From Nonomuraea dietziae (GTDB lineage: Bacteria; Actinomycetota; Actinomycetes; Streptosporangiales; Streptosporangiaceae): a stretch of 64,000 nucleotides of DNA. Below are positions 34,098-42,757 of this stretch, one piece after another; the first letter of the stretch is position 1, and each line of letters starts with the position of its first letter. The notes under the pieces were generated by a model. It saw nothing but the letters and a program-made list of their open reading frames with translations, had not been told where the DNA came from and ran no database searches. The stretch is from contig NZ_JACIBV010000001.1 of the NCBI RefSeq assembly GCF_014195505.1, forward strand, positions 4,154,001-4,218,000, in the 5' to 3' direction. The position numbers were made by a program, and so were the translations under genes.

Positions 34098-35311
34098 CAC
34101 ATGATCCTGCACAGGAAGTCGTTGGAGAACTTGCCCTGCGGGTCGAAGGCGCTGACGAGCTCGCGGAAGTCGTCCATCCGCTCGTAGGAGGCGACGGCGG
34201 TGAACAGCTTGCCCCAGTGCGGCCTGGCCTCGTACGGCTCCAGCGCCCGCGTCACCGCCTCGATCACCGGCAGCACGCTCGGCACGTCCTTGATCCACGT
34301 GAAGTGGAAGGCGACCACGTCCTGGCCGTAGGCCGGGCTCAGCCACAGGTCGTCGGCGGCGACGGTCCTGATCTCCGAGACCTGCAGGACGGGCGCGATG
34401 GTGTCGCGGATGCCGTCGAGCGCGCGCAGCGCGGCGACCGCGTGCCCGCGCGGCAGCAGGAACTCCGCCTGCAGCTCCTCGCCCGCGCTCGGGGTGAACC
34501 CCGGGCGGAAGTGCGGCAGCCGCTCGTGCCACGGCCCCGCGACGCCGAGCTGTTCGGTGCACGGCTCGGCGGAGACGCCGGGGATGGGATGGCGAGGCCC
34601 GTCGGCTGGGCGCGCCCCGAACAGCTCGGGCGCCCCGCCCGAGACCCGCTTCACCCACACCTGGTCGATCACGGGCCGCCGCCACCGGGTGAACAGGCTC
34701 ACGCTGTAGCCGCTGCCGAACACCTCGTCGAAGTGGTCGTCCAGCACCTCGAGCGCCAGCTCCTCGAAGACGTGCTGGCGCACCTCGAAGGTGGGCACCA
34801 CCTCCAGCGTCAGGCTCACCACGACGCCCAGCGCCCCGAGCCCGACCACCGCGCCGGACAGCCGGGGATCGTCCCCTGCCAGGCTCACCAGGTCGCCCTC
34901 GGCGGTGACGAGCTCCATGGCGCGGACCGCCGTGGCGAGGTTGCCGTTGCCGTCACCCGACCCGTGCGTGGCCGTGGCCACCGAGCCCGCGACCGTGATG
35001 TGCGGGAGGGAGGCCAGGTTCCGCAGCGCGAACCCCGCCCTGTGCAGGCGCGGCGCCAGCTCCGCGTACCGTACGGCGCCGCCCACCCGCACCGTGGACA
35101 CGTCGAGGTCGACCGTGCGTGGCAGCGCGTCGAGGCTGACCAGCGCGCCCTTGGTGTCGGCCACGTCGCTGAAGGAATGGCCACTGCCGAGCGCCCGCAC
35201 TAAAGGCGAGCGCGCCACGATGACGCGCAGCTCCTCGACCGAGGCCGGGCGGTGCACGTCAGAGGCGTGGAAGGCGAGATTACCCGCCCAGTTGGTCACG
35301 ATCGCGGCCAT
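34097..35311 (-). CDS. FAD-dependent alditol oxidase-like enzyme (AldO/lactone oxidase family)
   Basis: 404 residues, VAO/PCMH fold. FAD domain has VRALGSGHSFSDVADTKG (about 38-56) with the covalent-FAD histidine, SVRVGGAVRYAELAPRLH, and GSVATATHGSG (about 110-120). C-terminal D-arabinono-1,4-lactone oxidase domain ends with RPHWGKLFTAV and FDPQGKFSNDFLCR. This is close to S. coelicolor AldO (about 418 residues), which oxidises polyols such as xylitol and sorbitol with O2. It is first gene of the SARP-kinase-SARP cassette, which may sense its substrate. No clear ribosome site precedes ATG 35311; leaderless translation is possible. Confidence 0.85.
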   Translation of the reverse strand: MAAIVTNWAGNLAFHASDVHRPASVEELRVIVARSPLVRALGSGHSFSDVADTKGALVSLDALPRTVDLDVSTVRVGGAVRYAELAPRLHRAGFALRNLASLPHITVAGSVATATHGSGDGNGNLATAVRAMELVTAEGDLVSLAGDDPRLSGAVVGLGALGVVVSLTLEVVPTFEVRQHVFEELALEVLDDHFDEVFGSGYSVSLFTRWRRPVIDQVWVKRVSGGAPELFGARPADGPRHPIPGVSAEPCTEQLGVAGPWHERLPHFRPGFTPSAGEELQAEFLLPRGHAVAALRALDGIRDTIAPVLQVSEIRTVAADDLWLSPAYGQDVVAFHFTWIKDVPSVLPVIEAVTRALEPYEARPHWGKLFTAVASYERMDDFRELVSAFDPQGKFSNDFLCRIM

Positions 35312-35331
35312 AGGCCGTTGATGCTACCGAA

Positions 35332-36048
35332 TCAGGGTGTATGAGCCCTGCCGGTGTGCCATGCCCAGGCCGCGATGCCGACCCTGTTCTTCACGCCCAG
35401 CTTGCGCTGGATGCTGGCGATGTGGTTCTTGACCGTGCCAGGGGACAGGAAGAGCCTTTCGGCGATCTCGGCGTTGGTCTTGGCCTGGGCGACGAGGCGG
35501 ACGACGTCGTCCTCGCGCTCGGTGAGCTCCGCCTCGCCCTGCAGGTCGCGCCCGGAGCTCTCACGCAGGGGGCCTTCTCGGAGGGAGCCCTCCCGCAGTG
35601 GACTCTCCCGCAGGGGGCTTGCTTGGAGGGGGCTGTCCCGCAGCAGGCCGATCGTGAGCTGCGGGCTGATCAGCACGTCCCCGCTCATCGCCGCCCTGAC
35701 GGCCTCGACGAGCAGCGTCGGCCCCGACCTCTTGAGCACGAACCCCGAGGCGCCGTGCCGCAGCGCCGCCCGCACATAGTCGTCCTGCCCGAACGTCGTG
35801 ACGACCACCACGTGGATGCCGGTATCCGCCAGCGCCCTCGTCACCTCGATGCCGTCGGCCTTCGGCATCCTGATGTCGGCCAGCACCACGTCGGGGCGCA
35901 CCCGGAGCGCCGTCTCGATGGCGGCGAGCCCGTCGGCCGCCTCAGCGATGACGGTCATGTCGGGCTGGGCGTCGAGGATGAGACGGAAAGCGCCGCGGAT
36001 GCCCTCCTGGTCGTCGGCGATGAGGATGCGTGTGGACACGCCGTTCAT
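35332..36048 (-). CDS. NarL/LuxR-family response regulator
   Basis: 238 residues. Receiver domain (about 6-120): ILIADDQEGIRGAFRLIL with the acidic pair, LADIRMPKADG with the phosphorylatable Asp, TTFGQDDYVRAALRHGASGFVLKR with the conserved Thr and Lys. LuxR-type HTH at the end (LTEREDDVVRLVAQAKTNAEIAERLFLSPGTVKNHIASI). Between them is an unusual linker of six 5-residue repeats of L-R-E-S-P type. ATG 36048 overlaps the histidine kinase stop as ATGA. Partner is the kinase at 36045-37094. Confidence 0.9.
   Translation of the reverse strand: MNGVSTRILIADDQEGIRGAFRLILDAQPDMTVIAEAADGLAAIETALRVRPDVVLADIRMPKADGIEVTRALADTGIHVVVVTTFGQDDYVRAALRHGASGFVLKRSGPTLLVEAVRAAMSGDVLISPQLTIGLLRDSPLQASPLRESPLREGSLREGPLRESSGRDLQGEAELTEREDDVVRLVAQAKTNAEIAERLFLSPGTVKNHIASIQRKLGVKNRVGIAAWAWHTGRAHTP
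35557..35643. repeat. 15-bp coding minisatellite in the response-regulator linker
   Basis: Six 15-bp units encode L-R/Q-[DEA]-[SG]-[PS] repeats in the minus frame (for example LRESP, LREGP). Because units are whole codons, copy-number change would lengthen or shorten the linker without frameshift. Confidence 0.75.
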
Positions 36049-37094
36049 GGTGCCAGAGGCAGTCGCGCCACCAGCGTCCACCCTCCCCGCGCCGCGGCCG
36101 CCCGCAGGCGCCCGCCCATCGCCTCCACCTGGGCGGTCAGCGACGGCAGCCCGAACCCGCCGCGCCCCTCCTCCGGCGCGACGCCGCCGCCGTCGTCGTC
36201 CACGCTCACCACGAGCATCCCGCCCTCCGCCCTGACCGCGACCTCCACCAGCGTCGCCTCGGGGGCGTGCCGGCGCACGTTGGTCAGCGCCTCCACCACG
36301 ACCCTGTACGCCATGGCGGCCGTCTCCTCGGGCACGTCGAGCCGGTCGTCCACACGCAGCCCGACCCGCGCCCGACCCGCCGAGGAGAACCTGGCCGCCA
36401 ACTCGGCCAGCCCCTCCAGCCCCGGGCCCGCGTGGAGGTCGAGCACGGTGCGGTCCAACGTCGCCATCGCGCGCAGCCCCGCCTGCTCCACCCGCTGGAG
36501 CGCCGCCAGCGCCTGGGCGGGATCGCCGACGCCGACCACCTGGCCCGCCTGGGCCTGCGCCACCATCTCGCTGACGTCGTGGGCGACGAAGTCGTGCAGG
36601 TCCCTGGCCAGCCGCAGCCGCTGCGCGGCGCGCTCGTCCCGCACCGCGCGCGCCCGCCGGGTGTCGAGGGAGCGCAGGTAGGCCCCGACCGCGACGGCGG
36701 CCATCACGCCGAGGGCCCAGAAGGCGCACATGCCGATGGCCTCCAGTGGCGAGGCGGGCATCACGTACCGCAGCAGCCACGTCGAGGCCGCCACCCCGCC
36801 CAGCGCGCCCGCGGGCACGGCCTGCCGTACGGGAGACCACCTGGCCATCAGGCCGAGCAGCGCGATCAAGGACAGGCTCTCCACCAGCCCGTACAGGTCC
36901 TCGCCCCCGCGCGGCCCGCTGCTCACGAACGAGAGCGTGACCACGAGGGAGACCATGGAGGCCAGGACCACCGCCGCGGGCAGGTGGGCACGGCCGCGGC
37001 GCCGCCCGACGACCACCCACGCCAGCGCCGTCACGGCCGCCGCCGCTCCCACGATGCCGATGTTCACCGCAGCCACGATACGGACCTGACTCAC
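36045..37094 (-). CDS. NarL-type sensor histidine kinase (HisKA_3)
   Basis: 349 residues from GTG 37094. Four or five N-terminal membrane helices (about 1-155; NIGIVGAAAAVTALAWVVV and others), then the HisKA_3 dimerisation helix RLARDLHDFVAHDVSEMV with the phosphorylated His, and the HATPase domain with NVRRHAP (N box) and DDDGGGVAPEEGRGGFGLPSLTAQVEAMGG (G boxes). No periplasmic sensor loop of size, so the stimulus is membrane-borne or unknown. An in-frame ORF continues to 37217, but that part is Gly/Arg-rich and lacks helices. Coupled to the response regulator by ATGA. Confidence 0.85.
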   Translation of the reverse strand: MSQVRIVAAVNIGIVGAAAAVTALAWVVVGRRRGRAHLPAAVVLASMVSLVVTLSFVSSGPRGGEDLYGLVESLSLIALLGLMARWSPVRQAVPAGALGGVAASTWLLRYVMPASPLEAIGMCAFWALGVMAAVAVGAYLRSLDTRRARAVRDERAAQRLRLARDLHDFVAHDVSEMVAQAQAGQVVGVGDPAQALAALQRVEQAGLRAMATLDRTVLDLHAGPGLEGLAELAARFSSAGRARVGLRVDDRLDVPEETAAMAYRVVVEALTNVRRHAPEATLVEVAVRAEGGMLVVSVDDDGGGVAPEEGRGGFGLPSLTAQVEAMGGRLRAAAARGGWTLVARLPLAP

Positions 37095-37370
37095 CGAGCC
37101 ACGACCCGAGCCCGGCTCACCGCGACCGCTCCAGAAACCTGGACGCACCGCGGCCACTCCACGAGCCCGAATCCAACACGCCCACCCCATGGGCCCGGAT
37201 GCCCCACGGCCACCCACGGGCCTGGATGCAGCACCGCAACTTCACGGGCTGGGATGCAGCACGGCCGCGGCTCGGGCATGCCGAATGGCATGGGCGTAGG
37301 CCGCCGGAGCCGCCACAACCTGCCGAAAGGCACCTGGCCTGGGAGCGCCGCCCGGCCCGAGGCTGGAGAC
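37095..37370. repeat. Non-coding divergent gap with short imperfect repeats
   Basis: The gap between the histidine kinase and the plus-strand membrane protein holds near copies of ACGGGCCTGGATGCAGCAC (37216-37234) and ACGGGCTGGGATGCAGCAC (37244-37262), 28 bases apart, with weaker GGGCCCGGATGC upstream. Two promoters must lie here; I cannot place them. Confidence 0.5.
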
Positions 37371-38447
37371 ATGACGACGATCATCTCGAAGGCCGGTTAC
37401 GCGGCGGCAGCCTGGTCGGCCGCCTACGCGGCGGCCGGTGCGGCGTGGGCGCTCGGCGCTCCCGGCTTCCCCTGGGGCGCGAGCGACCCCGACCCCGACG
37501 GCGCGCTCTCCATCCTCGCCGGCCTCACCCCTGACCCCGGCGGCTGGTGGGTGGCCGCCTTCGGCCTGCTCGGCGCGATCACCGCGCTGGCGCTCGTGCG
37601 CGGCGGGCCTGCCGTCCAGCGGGTCGCGGTGTTCGCCGCGTGGCCGCTGGCGCTCCTCCTCGCCGTGGTGATCCCCGACTCCCGCCTCATGATGGGCGTC
37701 GCCTACACGCCGCTGATGACGGTGGCAGGCCTCTTCGACGGGCCGTGGGGACAGATCGGGCTGGGCGACGCGTGGCCGTGGCCGGTGCTCAACCAGCTGC
37801 TGTGCATGCTCGGCGGGGTACTGCTGGCAGGGGCCGCGCTGACCGCGCAGCGCGCCCGCCGCGAGGCGTGCGGCTCCTGCGGACGAGCCGACGAGGACAC
37901 CGGCTGGACCACCCCCGCCTCGGCCGCCCGCTGGGGGCGCGTGGCCGTCATGGTCGCCGTCGTCACGCCGCTCATCTACTGCGCCACCCGGTGGGCGTGG
38001 CCGCTCGGGATCCCGCTGGGCGTGAGCAGGGAGTTCCTCGAGCAGGGCGACAGGGAGGCCCCCGGCATCTGGCTGGCCGGAGCCTACCTGGCGACCTTCG
38101 GCGCCCTCGGCGGCGTGCTCACGCTCGGGCTGGTGCAGCGCTGGGGCGAGATCTTCCCTCGCTGGATCCCCGGCCTGCGCGGCAGGCGGGTCCCTCCGCT
38201 GCTTGCCGTCATCCCCGCGACCCTCGTAGCGATCATCATCGCGGTCGCGGGCCTGACCTACGTACGGCGGGCGCTGGCGGGGCTGTTCGACCTCGCGGAG
38301 TGGGGTGCCTGGCTGCCCGAGTGCTTCTGGCCCCTCTGGGGCGCGGCACTGGGCGCCGCCACCCTCGCCTACCACCTGCGCAGACGAGGCCGCTGCCCCC
38401 GCTGCCTGCGCGGTGAGGACCGCCCTCTCGCCGCCTCAACAACCTGA
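37371..38447 (+). CDS. Multi-pass membrane protein of unknown function
   Basis: 358 residues with about eight hydrophobic helices and Trp-rich turns (GWWVAAFGLLG, AWPWPVLNQLL). Two Cys pairs are cytoplasmic by prediction: EACGSCGRADED (about 168-179) in the middle and RCPRCLRGED at the C-terminus (about 340-350), a possible split zinc or redox site. No family was recognised. Start ATG 37371 has GGAG two bases upstream, like other genes here. It is divergent from the two-component pair and may be its target, a layout often seen in actinobacteria. Confidence 0.75.
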   Translation: MTTIISKAGYAAAAWSAAYAAAGAAWALGAPGFPWGASDPDPDGALSILAGLTPDPGGWWVAAFGLLGAITALALVRGGPAVQRVAVFAAWPLALLLAVVIPDSRLMMGVAYTPLMTVAGLFDGPWGQIGLGDAWPWPVLNQLLCMLGGVLLAGAALTAQRARREACGSCGRADEDTGWTTPASAARWGRVAVMVAVVTPLIYCATRWAWPLGIPLGVSREFLEQGDREAPGIWLAGAYLATFGALGGVLTLGLVQRWGEIFPRWIPGLRGRRVPPLLAVIPATLVAIIIAVAGLTYVRRALAGLFDLAEWGAWLPECFWPLWGAALGAATLAYHLRRRGRCPRCLRGEDRPLAASTT

Positions 38448-38697
38448 ACCAGCCTCCCGCCGCCTGTGCGGCGCCAACCAGCCCATCTTTCCGCCCGGCG
38501 CGGCGCGAGTCGGGATGCGCCGCCGTATCGAAGCACGTCTTCGCCAAGCTGGACCCGGCCCCGGACGAGCGGACCAACCGCCGCGTCGCAGCCACCCTGC
38601 ACTACCTGGAGGCCGACCCGAGGTAGAGCCAGCCGTACCAGCAAGAGGCCAGTGCGCGGGATCGAGACGGCGAGGACCGATCCCTACGGTTGAACAC
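38448..38697. other. Gap with a possible gene-end remnant
   Basis: A GC hairpin lies at 38458-38473. From 38528 to 38632 one plus frame reads like the end of a real gene: SKHVFAKLDPAPDERTN, then RRVAATLHYLEADPR and TAG. It has no start and no visible family, so it may be decayed or chance. The signal-peptide gene at 38698 follows. Confidence 0.3.
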
Positions 38698-39963
38698 ATG
38701 AAGAAGCTCTCCCTACTGACGTTCGGCCTGGTCGCGGCACTGGCCGCTCCGATTCTTGCCGCTCCGGCCCACGCCGCTTCCGACAAGGGCGTCGTGGCCG
38801 GGCTCGACCGGTACGCCCGCCCACTGAGCGACTTGGACGCGCTGTCCGAGATGACCCGCGACGCCTCGATCGTGGGTATCGGCGAAGTGACCCACGGGTC
38901 AAAGGAGCTGTTCACCGTCCGCAATCGGATGTTCCGGCACCTGGTCAGAGATCAGGGCTTCACCACGATCGCCCTTGAGGCGCCCTGGTCGGCGGGCGTC
39001 CGGCTGGACGAGTACGTCCGCACCGGAAAGGGCGACCTGCGCACGATCCTGCGCGAGGACTTCCAGCACTCCTACGGCTTCTGGCAGACCAAGGAGTGGC
39101 TGGACCTCTACACCTGGATGCGCGAGTACAACCGCACGGCCCGCGACAAGCTGCGTGTCATGGGCTTCGACATCGGCGACGTCCATCCGGACCAGTACGG
39201 GCGAGTGATCGCCTGGGCCGAGAAGAACAAGCCCGCCATCGTGCCCGATCTGCGCCGTCGCTACGCCGATCTGCTCGCCCTTCCCGGCGGTACGGCAGAG
39301 CGCATGAACGCCATCGCCGCCCTCCCACCGGAGCGGCGTAAGACCCTGGCCGAGAATGCCGAGGCCGCCTACCGCCTGGTGGAGAAAGCCCCCCCGATCG
39401 TGGCCCAGGAGGCGCGGGTCATCGCGCAAATGGCCACGATGTACACCCTGGACGGCCCCGCCATGCACAGCCACCGCGACAAGGCCATGGCGGAGAACAC
39501 ATGGTGGTGGAACCGGCAGACGGGCCTGAAGACGGTGGCGGCGGCTCACAACGGCCACATCGGCTACGTCTCGGCCTGGCCGGAGATGTACCCGGTCACA
39601 CAGGGCGCCCATCTGCGCGCGATGGCCGGCAAGTCCTACGTGGCCATCGGCACCACCATCCACGGCGGCCGGTTCCGCGCCATCGATCCGAAGACCGGCA
39701 AGGTCGGGGTCTTCGACACCGGCGCCCCGGGCACCGGCAGCAGCGAGCACACACTCGACAAGGTCGGCCACCGCGACTATCTCGTGAGCCTGCGCCAGGC
39801 CGGCCGGAACCCGGCGGTGCGCACCTGGCTGGACACCGCCCGGCCCACCTTCACGATCCCGGCCACGTACATGCCTGAAATGTTCACCAAGCCCCTGGCC
39901 CTGGGGAAGGCCTACGACTCGCTGATCCACCTCCACCGGGTGAAGGCGGCCGATCCCCTCTGA
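38698..39963 (+). CDS. Secreted erythromycin esterase-family protein
   Basis: 421 residues. Sec signal peptide MKKLSLLTFGLVAALAAPILA with an AHA cleavage site near 26. The mature part has the Ere/succinoglycan-biosynthesis fold: GIGEVTHGSKEL (about 61-72, with conserved His and Glu), TIALEAPW, RVMGFDIGDVHPDQY and AAAHNGHIGYV (about 281-291), the family metal/active-site motifs. Classical Ere enzymes hydrolyse the macrolide lactone and are cytoplasmic; this one is exported, so the substrate may differ. No transporter or resistance gene is adjacent. Confidence 0.82.
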   Translation: MKKLSLLTFGLVAALAAPILAAPAHAASDKGVVAGLDRYARPLSDLDALSEMTRDASIVGIGEVTHGSKELFTVRNRMFRHLVRDQGFTTIALEAPWSAGVRLDEYVRTGKGDLRTILREDFQHSYGFWQTKEWLDLYTWMREYNRTARDKLRVMGFDIGDVHPDQYGRVIAWAEKNKPAIVPDLRRRYADLLALPGGTAERMNAIAALPPERRKTLAENAEAAYRLVEKAPPIVAQEARVIAQMATMYTLDGPAMHSHRDKAMAENTWWWNRQTGLKTVAAAHNGHIGYVSAWPEMYPVTQGAHLRAMAGKSYVAIGTTIHGGRFRAIDPKTGKVGVFDTGAPGTGSSEHTLDKVGHRDYLVSLRQAGRNPAVRTWLDTARPTFTIPATYMPEMFTKPLALGKAYDSLIHLHRVKAADPL

Positions 39964-40145
39964 GCCGCGTAAGGCGTTCGCGAGCGTGACGAGGGGCAGC
40001 GTCCGGCGGATCTACATCTTCACCGACTCCAGATCGTCGAACGTGGAGGACCCCTTCGGGCCGCCCTCCTCTGGGACGGTTCCGCGAACGTGGGCAACGA
40101 CCCGGGCTTACGTTCGCCCGGTGGCCGGCGCGTCCACGAACGCAC

Positions 40146-40188
40146 AATCGCCTCTGAGCTGTCCATGTTGGACAGCTCAGAGGCGATT
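40146..40188. terminator. 19-bp perfect hairpin downstream of tmRNA
   Basis: The segments 40146-40164 and 40170-40188 are exact inverted copies around ATGTT. It lies 9 bases beyond the tmRNA 3' end (minus strand) and should end its transcription; it may serve the esterase gene too. The rest of 39964-40145 shows nothing clear. Confidence 0.9.
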
Positions 40189-40196
40189 TGCTCTTG

Positions 40197-40579
40197 TGGA
40201 GGTGGCGGGAATCGAACCCGCGTCCTTCAACCCCAAGGCAGGGCTTCTCCGGGCGCAGCCTGCTTAACGTTTTCTCAGCCCCGGCACTCACGCAGGCGTG
40301 TTGCCGACAGGCTCAGCCACTGTTTGGTTTCCCGCTCTCCCCCGTGGCCGGGTCGAGCGGTGGAGCCTTCTAACGATGCCAGGTCCCGGGCCGAAGGCAT
40401 GCTCGGGCTGACAGAGGTTTCGCTACTTAGGCAGCGAGAGCCAGGGAACCCTGGCTGACCTCAGTGCGCTTAGAGTTGGCACTTATTGGTTTGCGGTCAC
40501 AGGATTAACGAGGTTATGTCCGCAGTCCTCGGCCCGCTTCACCTGCATTGAAAGATCGAAGTCGAAACCGATCACCCCC
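40197..40579 (-). ncRNA. ssrA: tmRNA (transfer-messenger RNA)
   Basis: About 383 nt. The 5' end GGGGGUGAUCGGUUUCGAC and the 3' end GGGUUCGAUUCCCGCCACCUCCA form the tRNA-like half; GGGGGUG pairs with CACCUCC (one GU). The T arm is canonical. The tag reading frame is at 40427-40480. Genomic bases after the discriminator are CAA, so CCA must be added by enzyme. It frees stalled ribosomes together with SmpB, encoded at 42754-43221. Confidence 0.95.
40427..40480 (-). other. tmRNA-encoded proteolysis tag
   Basis: The resume codon GCC starts ANSKRTEVSQGSLALAA followed by TAA. The LALAA end is the normal ClpXP/ClpS recognition form, and the ANxKR start fits actinomycete tags. Confidence 0.9.
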
Positions 40580-40686
40580 TGTGCAGTTGTCAACACGACC
40601 GCGAACGGTCGAGCAACACGAACATACCGGTGAACGCGTGGAACGCCAACCGCATTCCCTGCGGGGCGAGAGCCGTACACGGCGAA

Positions 40687-40725
40687 CCCCCGGAGACGCG
40701 GCAAGACGGCGCACGTCTCCGGGGG
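40687..40725. terminator. 12-bp hairpin downstream of the PBP-like gene
   Basis: CCCCCGGAGACG and CGTCTCCGGGGG surround 15 bases. It lies between the PBP-like gene (minus, ending 40883) and the tmRNA, so it would end the ftsE-ftsX-smpB-PBP transcript before the tmRNA promoter. Confidence 0.6.
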
Positions 40726-40755
40726 CGACCGGCAGGGTCATGCCGGTCCGGACGG

Positions 40756-40782
40756 CAGGACTTCCCCCGAGATGAAGTCCTG
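40756..40782. terminator. 9-bp hairpin downstream of the PBP-like gene
   Basis: CAGGACTTC and GAAGTCCTG surround nine bases, closer to the gene end than the hairpin at 40687. The remainder of 40580-40882 must contain the tmRNA promoter, which I cannot place with certainty. Confidence 0.45.
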
Positions 40783-40882
40783 AACTCGTCACGGCGACCA
40801 GGTCCGCAACCCCCCGAGCGGGCCCGGTCACTTAGGAAGACGCAGATCAGCCCACCGATGGTTGCTCAGAGTGAGAAACTTT

Positions 40883-42757
40883 TCACGCAGGGTCACGAAT
40901 CGCCGCGAAGAAGCGGCCTGCGTACGCGGCGGGGTCGGCGTTCTCGGCCAGGACAGCCACCGCGACATCCCCCTGCCAGCCGACGAACCACGCCTGGTTC
41001 TTGCTCTTGCCCGTCACCGGAGCCACTATCCCGGAGACCGGCTCACCGGCCGCAGCGGCCGCGCGCGCGCTGCCCGAACGGACACCCGATCGCATCATCG
41101 ACTGCAGCGCCGGCAGCACCTTGGCGTCGATCGCCACGGGAGCGGGCGGTGTGGCGGGCAGCACCTCGGCGGCGGGATCGGGCGTCGTCGGCTTGGTGAC
41201 CAGCAGCGGCGGATGCCAGGTGCCCGAGGCCACGGCCCCGGCCACCAGTGCCATCGACAGCGGGCTCACCTCGACGTTCTGGCCCGCGATGGCCTTGGCC
41301 TTGTCGGCGTCGCTGTCGAGGTCGCCGACCTTCCCGCTGAAGGACTTCAGCGGGAGCTTCCACGGCTTGCCGATGCCGAAGTCGGCCGCGCTCTTGGCCA
41401 GGTCGTCGCCGCTGACCCTGCGCGCCAGCGAGGCCAGGGCGGTCACACAGCTCCTGGCGAAGCTGCTCTGGAAGCTCTGACTGACGCTCGCCGTCAGGCC
41501 CGCCTGCTCGAACCTGGCCCCGCCGACCGAACGCTCGGGAGGACAGGCCAGCGGCTGACTCGGCTTGACGCCCTTCTTCAGCAACGCCTCGGCCGCGATG
41601 ATCGAGAAGGCGTTGCCCGCGGGGTACTTGCCCGCCAGCGCGTTCTTCTCCTCGTTGAGGTCGTCGGAGGCGCTCACGGCCAGCACCTCGCCCGTGCGGG
41701 CCTTGACCGCGACCAGCGTGGCCGAGCGGGTGCCCGCCAGCGCGCTCTCGGCCGCCGCCTGGATCGAGCTGTCGATCGTGGTCTCGACCGGCGCGTTGGG
41801 ACGGCCTGGCCACTTCTTCAGCTCGGCGACCTGCTCGCCCGTCTTGAGGTCGAGCGTGATCACGGAGGTCTGGGTGGAGCCCGTCAGGTAGTCCTGGTAG
41901 GCCTTCTGCAGGCCGGACAGGCCGACGGAGTCGCCCGCGCGCTGCGGGCCGCCCAGCTTCTGTTCGTGCTCGGCGGTCAGCGCGCTCACCCTGCCCACGA
42001 TCTGCTCGGGCGGAGCGGGTGCGACCGGCTGCTCCTGCTTCTGGACGGTGACACCGGGAATGTCGTCGAGCTTGGACTGGATCGAGGCGTACTTGCGCCA
42101 GCCGAAGGTGACCAGCGGCACGAACGTGCTGGGCGGCGCCGACTTGATGCGGCTCAGCAGCCGGTCCTGGGCGAACCCGGTGAGCGCGGCGAGTTGCTCG
42201 CCCGCCTTCTGCGCGTTGTCGCCGAGGGTGGCGGGGGTCACGCCCGCGACGTAGAGGGTGGTGTCGGCCTGCAGCGGCTCGCCCGTGCGATCGAGCACCT
42301 GCTTGCGCAGTTCGGGCTTGGGGTCCACGGCGAAGCGCTGACCCTCCTTCAGCTGCGGGTGGATGACGCTGGGCGACCAGCGCACCTTCCACACCCCGTT
42401 GACCAGGTGGAGCGGCAGCTTGCTGGTGTACTCCCACAGCGAGTTGTTCTCGCCCAGGTCGACCTCGGCCGCGAAGTCGGCGGTCGACTCCTCGCCGCTC
42501 TGCGTGAGGCTCGTGATGCGGAAGCGGAAGGAGGCCGCGTCGAGATGGACGCGGGTGTCCTCCAGCGCCTTACGGACCACGGCGGGATCACCGTCGGTAC
42601 GGCCTGCAGCCAGCTCGTAGTCGCCGGACTGCCAGCCGACGAGGAAGTCGCGCACGGCCTCGTGCGCGGAGGGCTCCTCGAAACAGCCGGTCAGCGTCGT
42701 GCCCGCGACCACCACCGAGGCGGCCGCGGCCAGAACCCTGCGTGCACGAGCGCTCAT
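40883..42757 (-). CDS. Penicillin-binding-protein-like lipoprotein lacking the catalytic motifs
   Basis: 624 residues. Lipobox TLTGC (Cys about 25), NTF2-like MecA_N domain (about 30-140), a dimerisation linker and a transpeptidase-fold domain from about 300. The fold is clear (TLVAVKARTGEVLAV; NQAWFVGWQGDVAVAVL), but SxxK reads NAFS (Asn382), SxN reads SCV (436-438) and KTG reads VTG (581-583). All three beta-lactam/transpeptidase motifs are lost, so it should be inactive and non-penicillin-binding. It may be a structural or regulatory partner of cell-wall synthesis. ATG 42757 overlaps the smpB stop, so it is co-expressed with smpB. Confidence 0.88.
   Translation of the reverse strand: MSARARRVLAAAASVVVAGTTLTGCFEEPSAHEAVRDFLVGWQSGDYELAAGRTDGDPAVVRKALEDTRVHLDAASFRFRITSLTQSGEESTADFAAEVDLGENNSLWEYTSKLPLHLVNGVWKVRWSPSVIHPQLKEGQRFAVDPKPELRKQVLDRTGEPLQADTTLYVAGVTPATLGDNAQKAGEQLAALTGFAQDRLLSRIKSAPPSTFVPLVTFGWRKYASIQSKLDDIPGVTVQKQEQPVAPAPPEQIVGRVSALTAEHEQKLGGPQRAGDSVGLSGLQKAYQDYLTGSTQTSVITLDLKTGEQVAELKKWPGRPNAPVETTIDSSIQAAAESALAGTRSATLVAVKARTGEVLAVSASDDLNEEKNALAGKYPAGNAFSIIAAEALLKKGVKPSQPLACPPERSVGGARFEQAGLTASVSQSFQSSFARSCVTALASLARRVSGDDLAKSAADFGIGKPWKLPLKSFSGKVGDLDSDADKAKAIAGQNVEVSPLSMALVAGAVASGTWHPPLLVTKPTTPDPAAEVLPATPPAPVAIDAKVLPALQSMMRSGVRSGSARAAAAAGEPVSGIVAPVTGKSKNQAWFVGWQGDVAVAVLAENADPAAYAGRFFAAIRDPA

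Noticed and set aside
38528..38632. Decayed gene end before the esterase
   Set aside because: It reads like coding sequence but has no start and no recognised family; kept only as a low-confidence remark.
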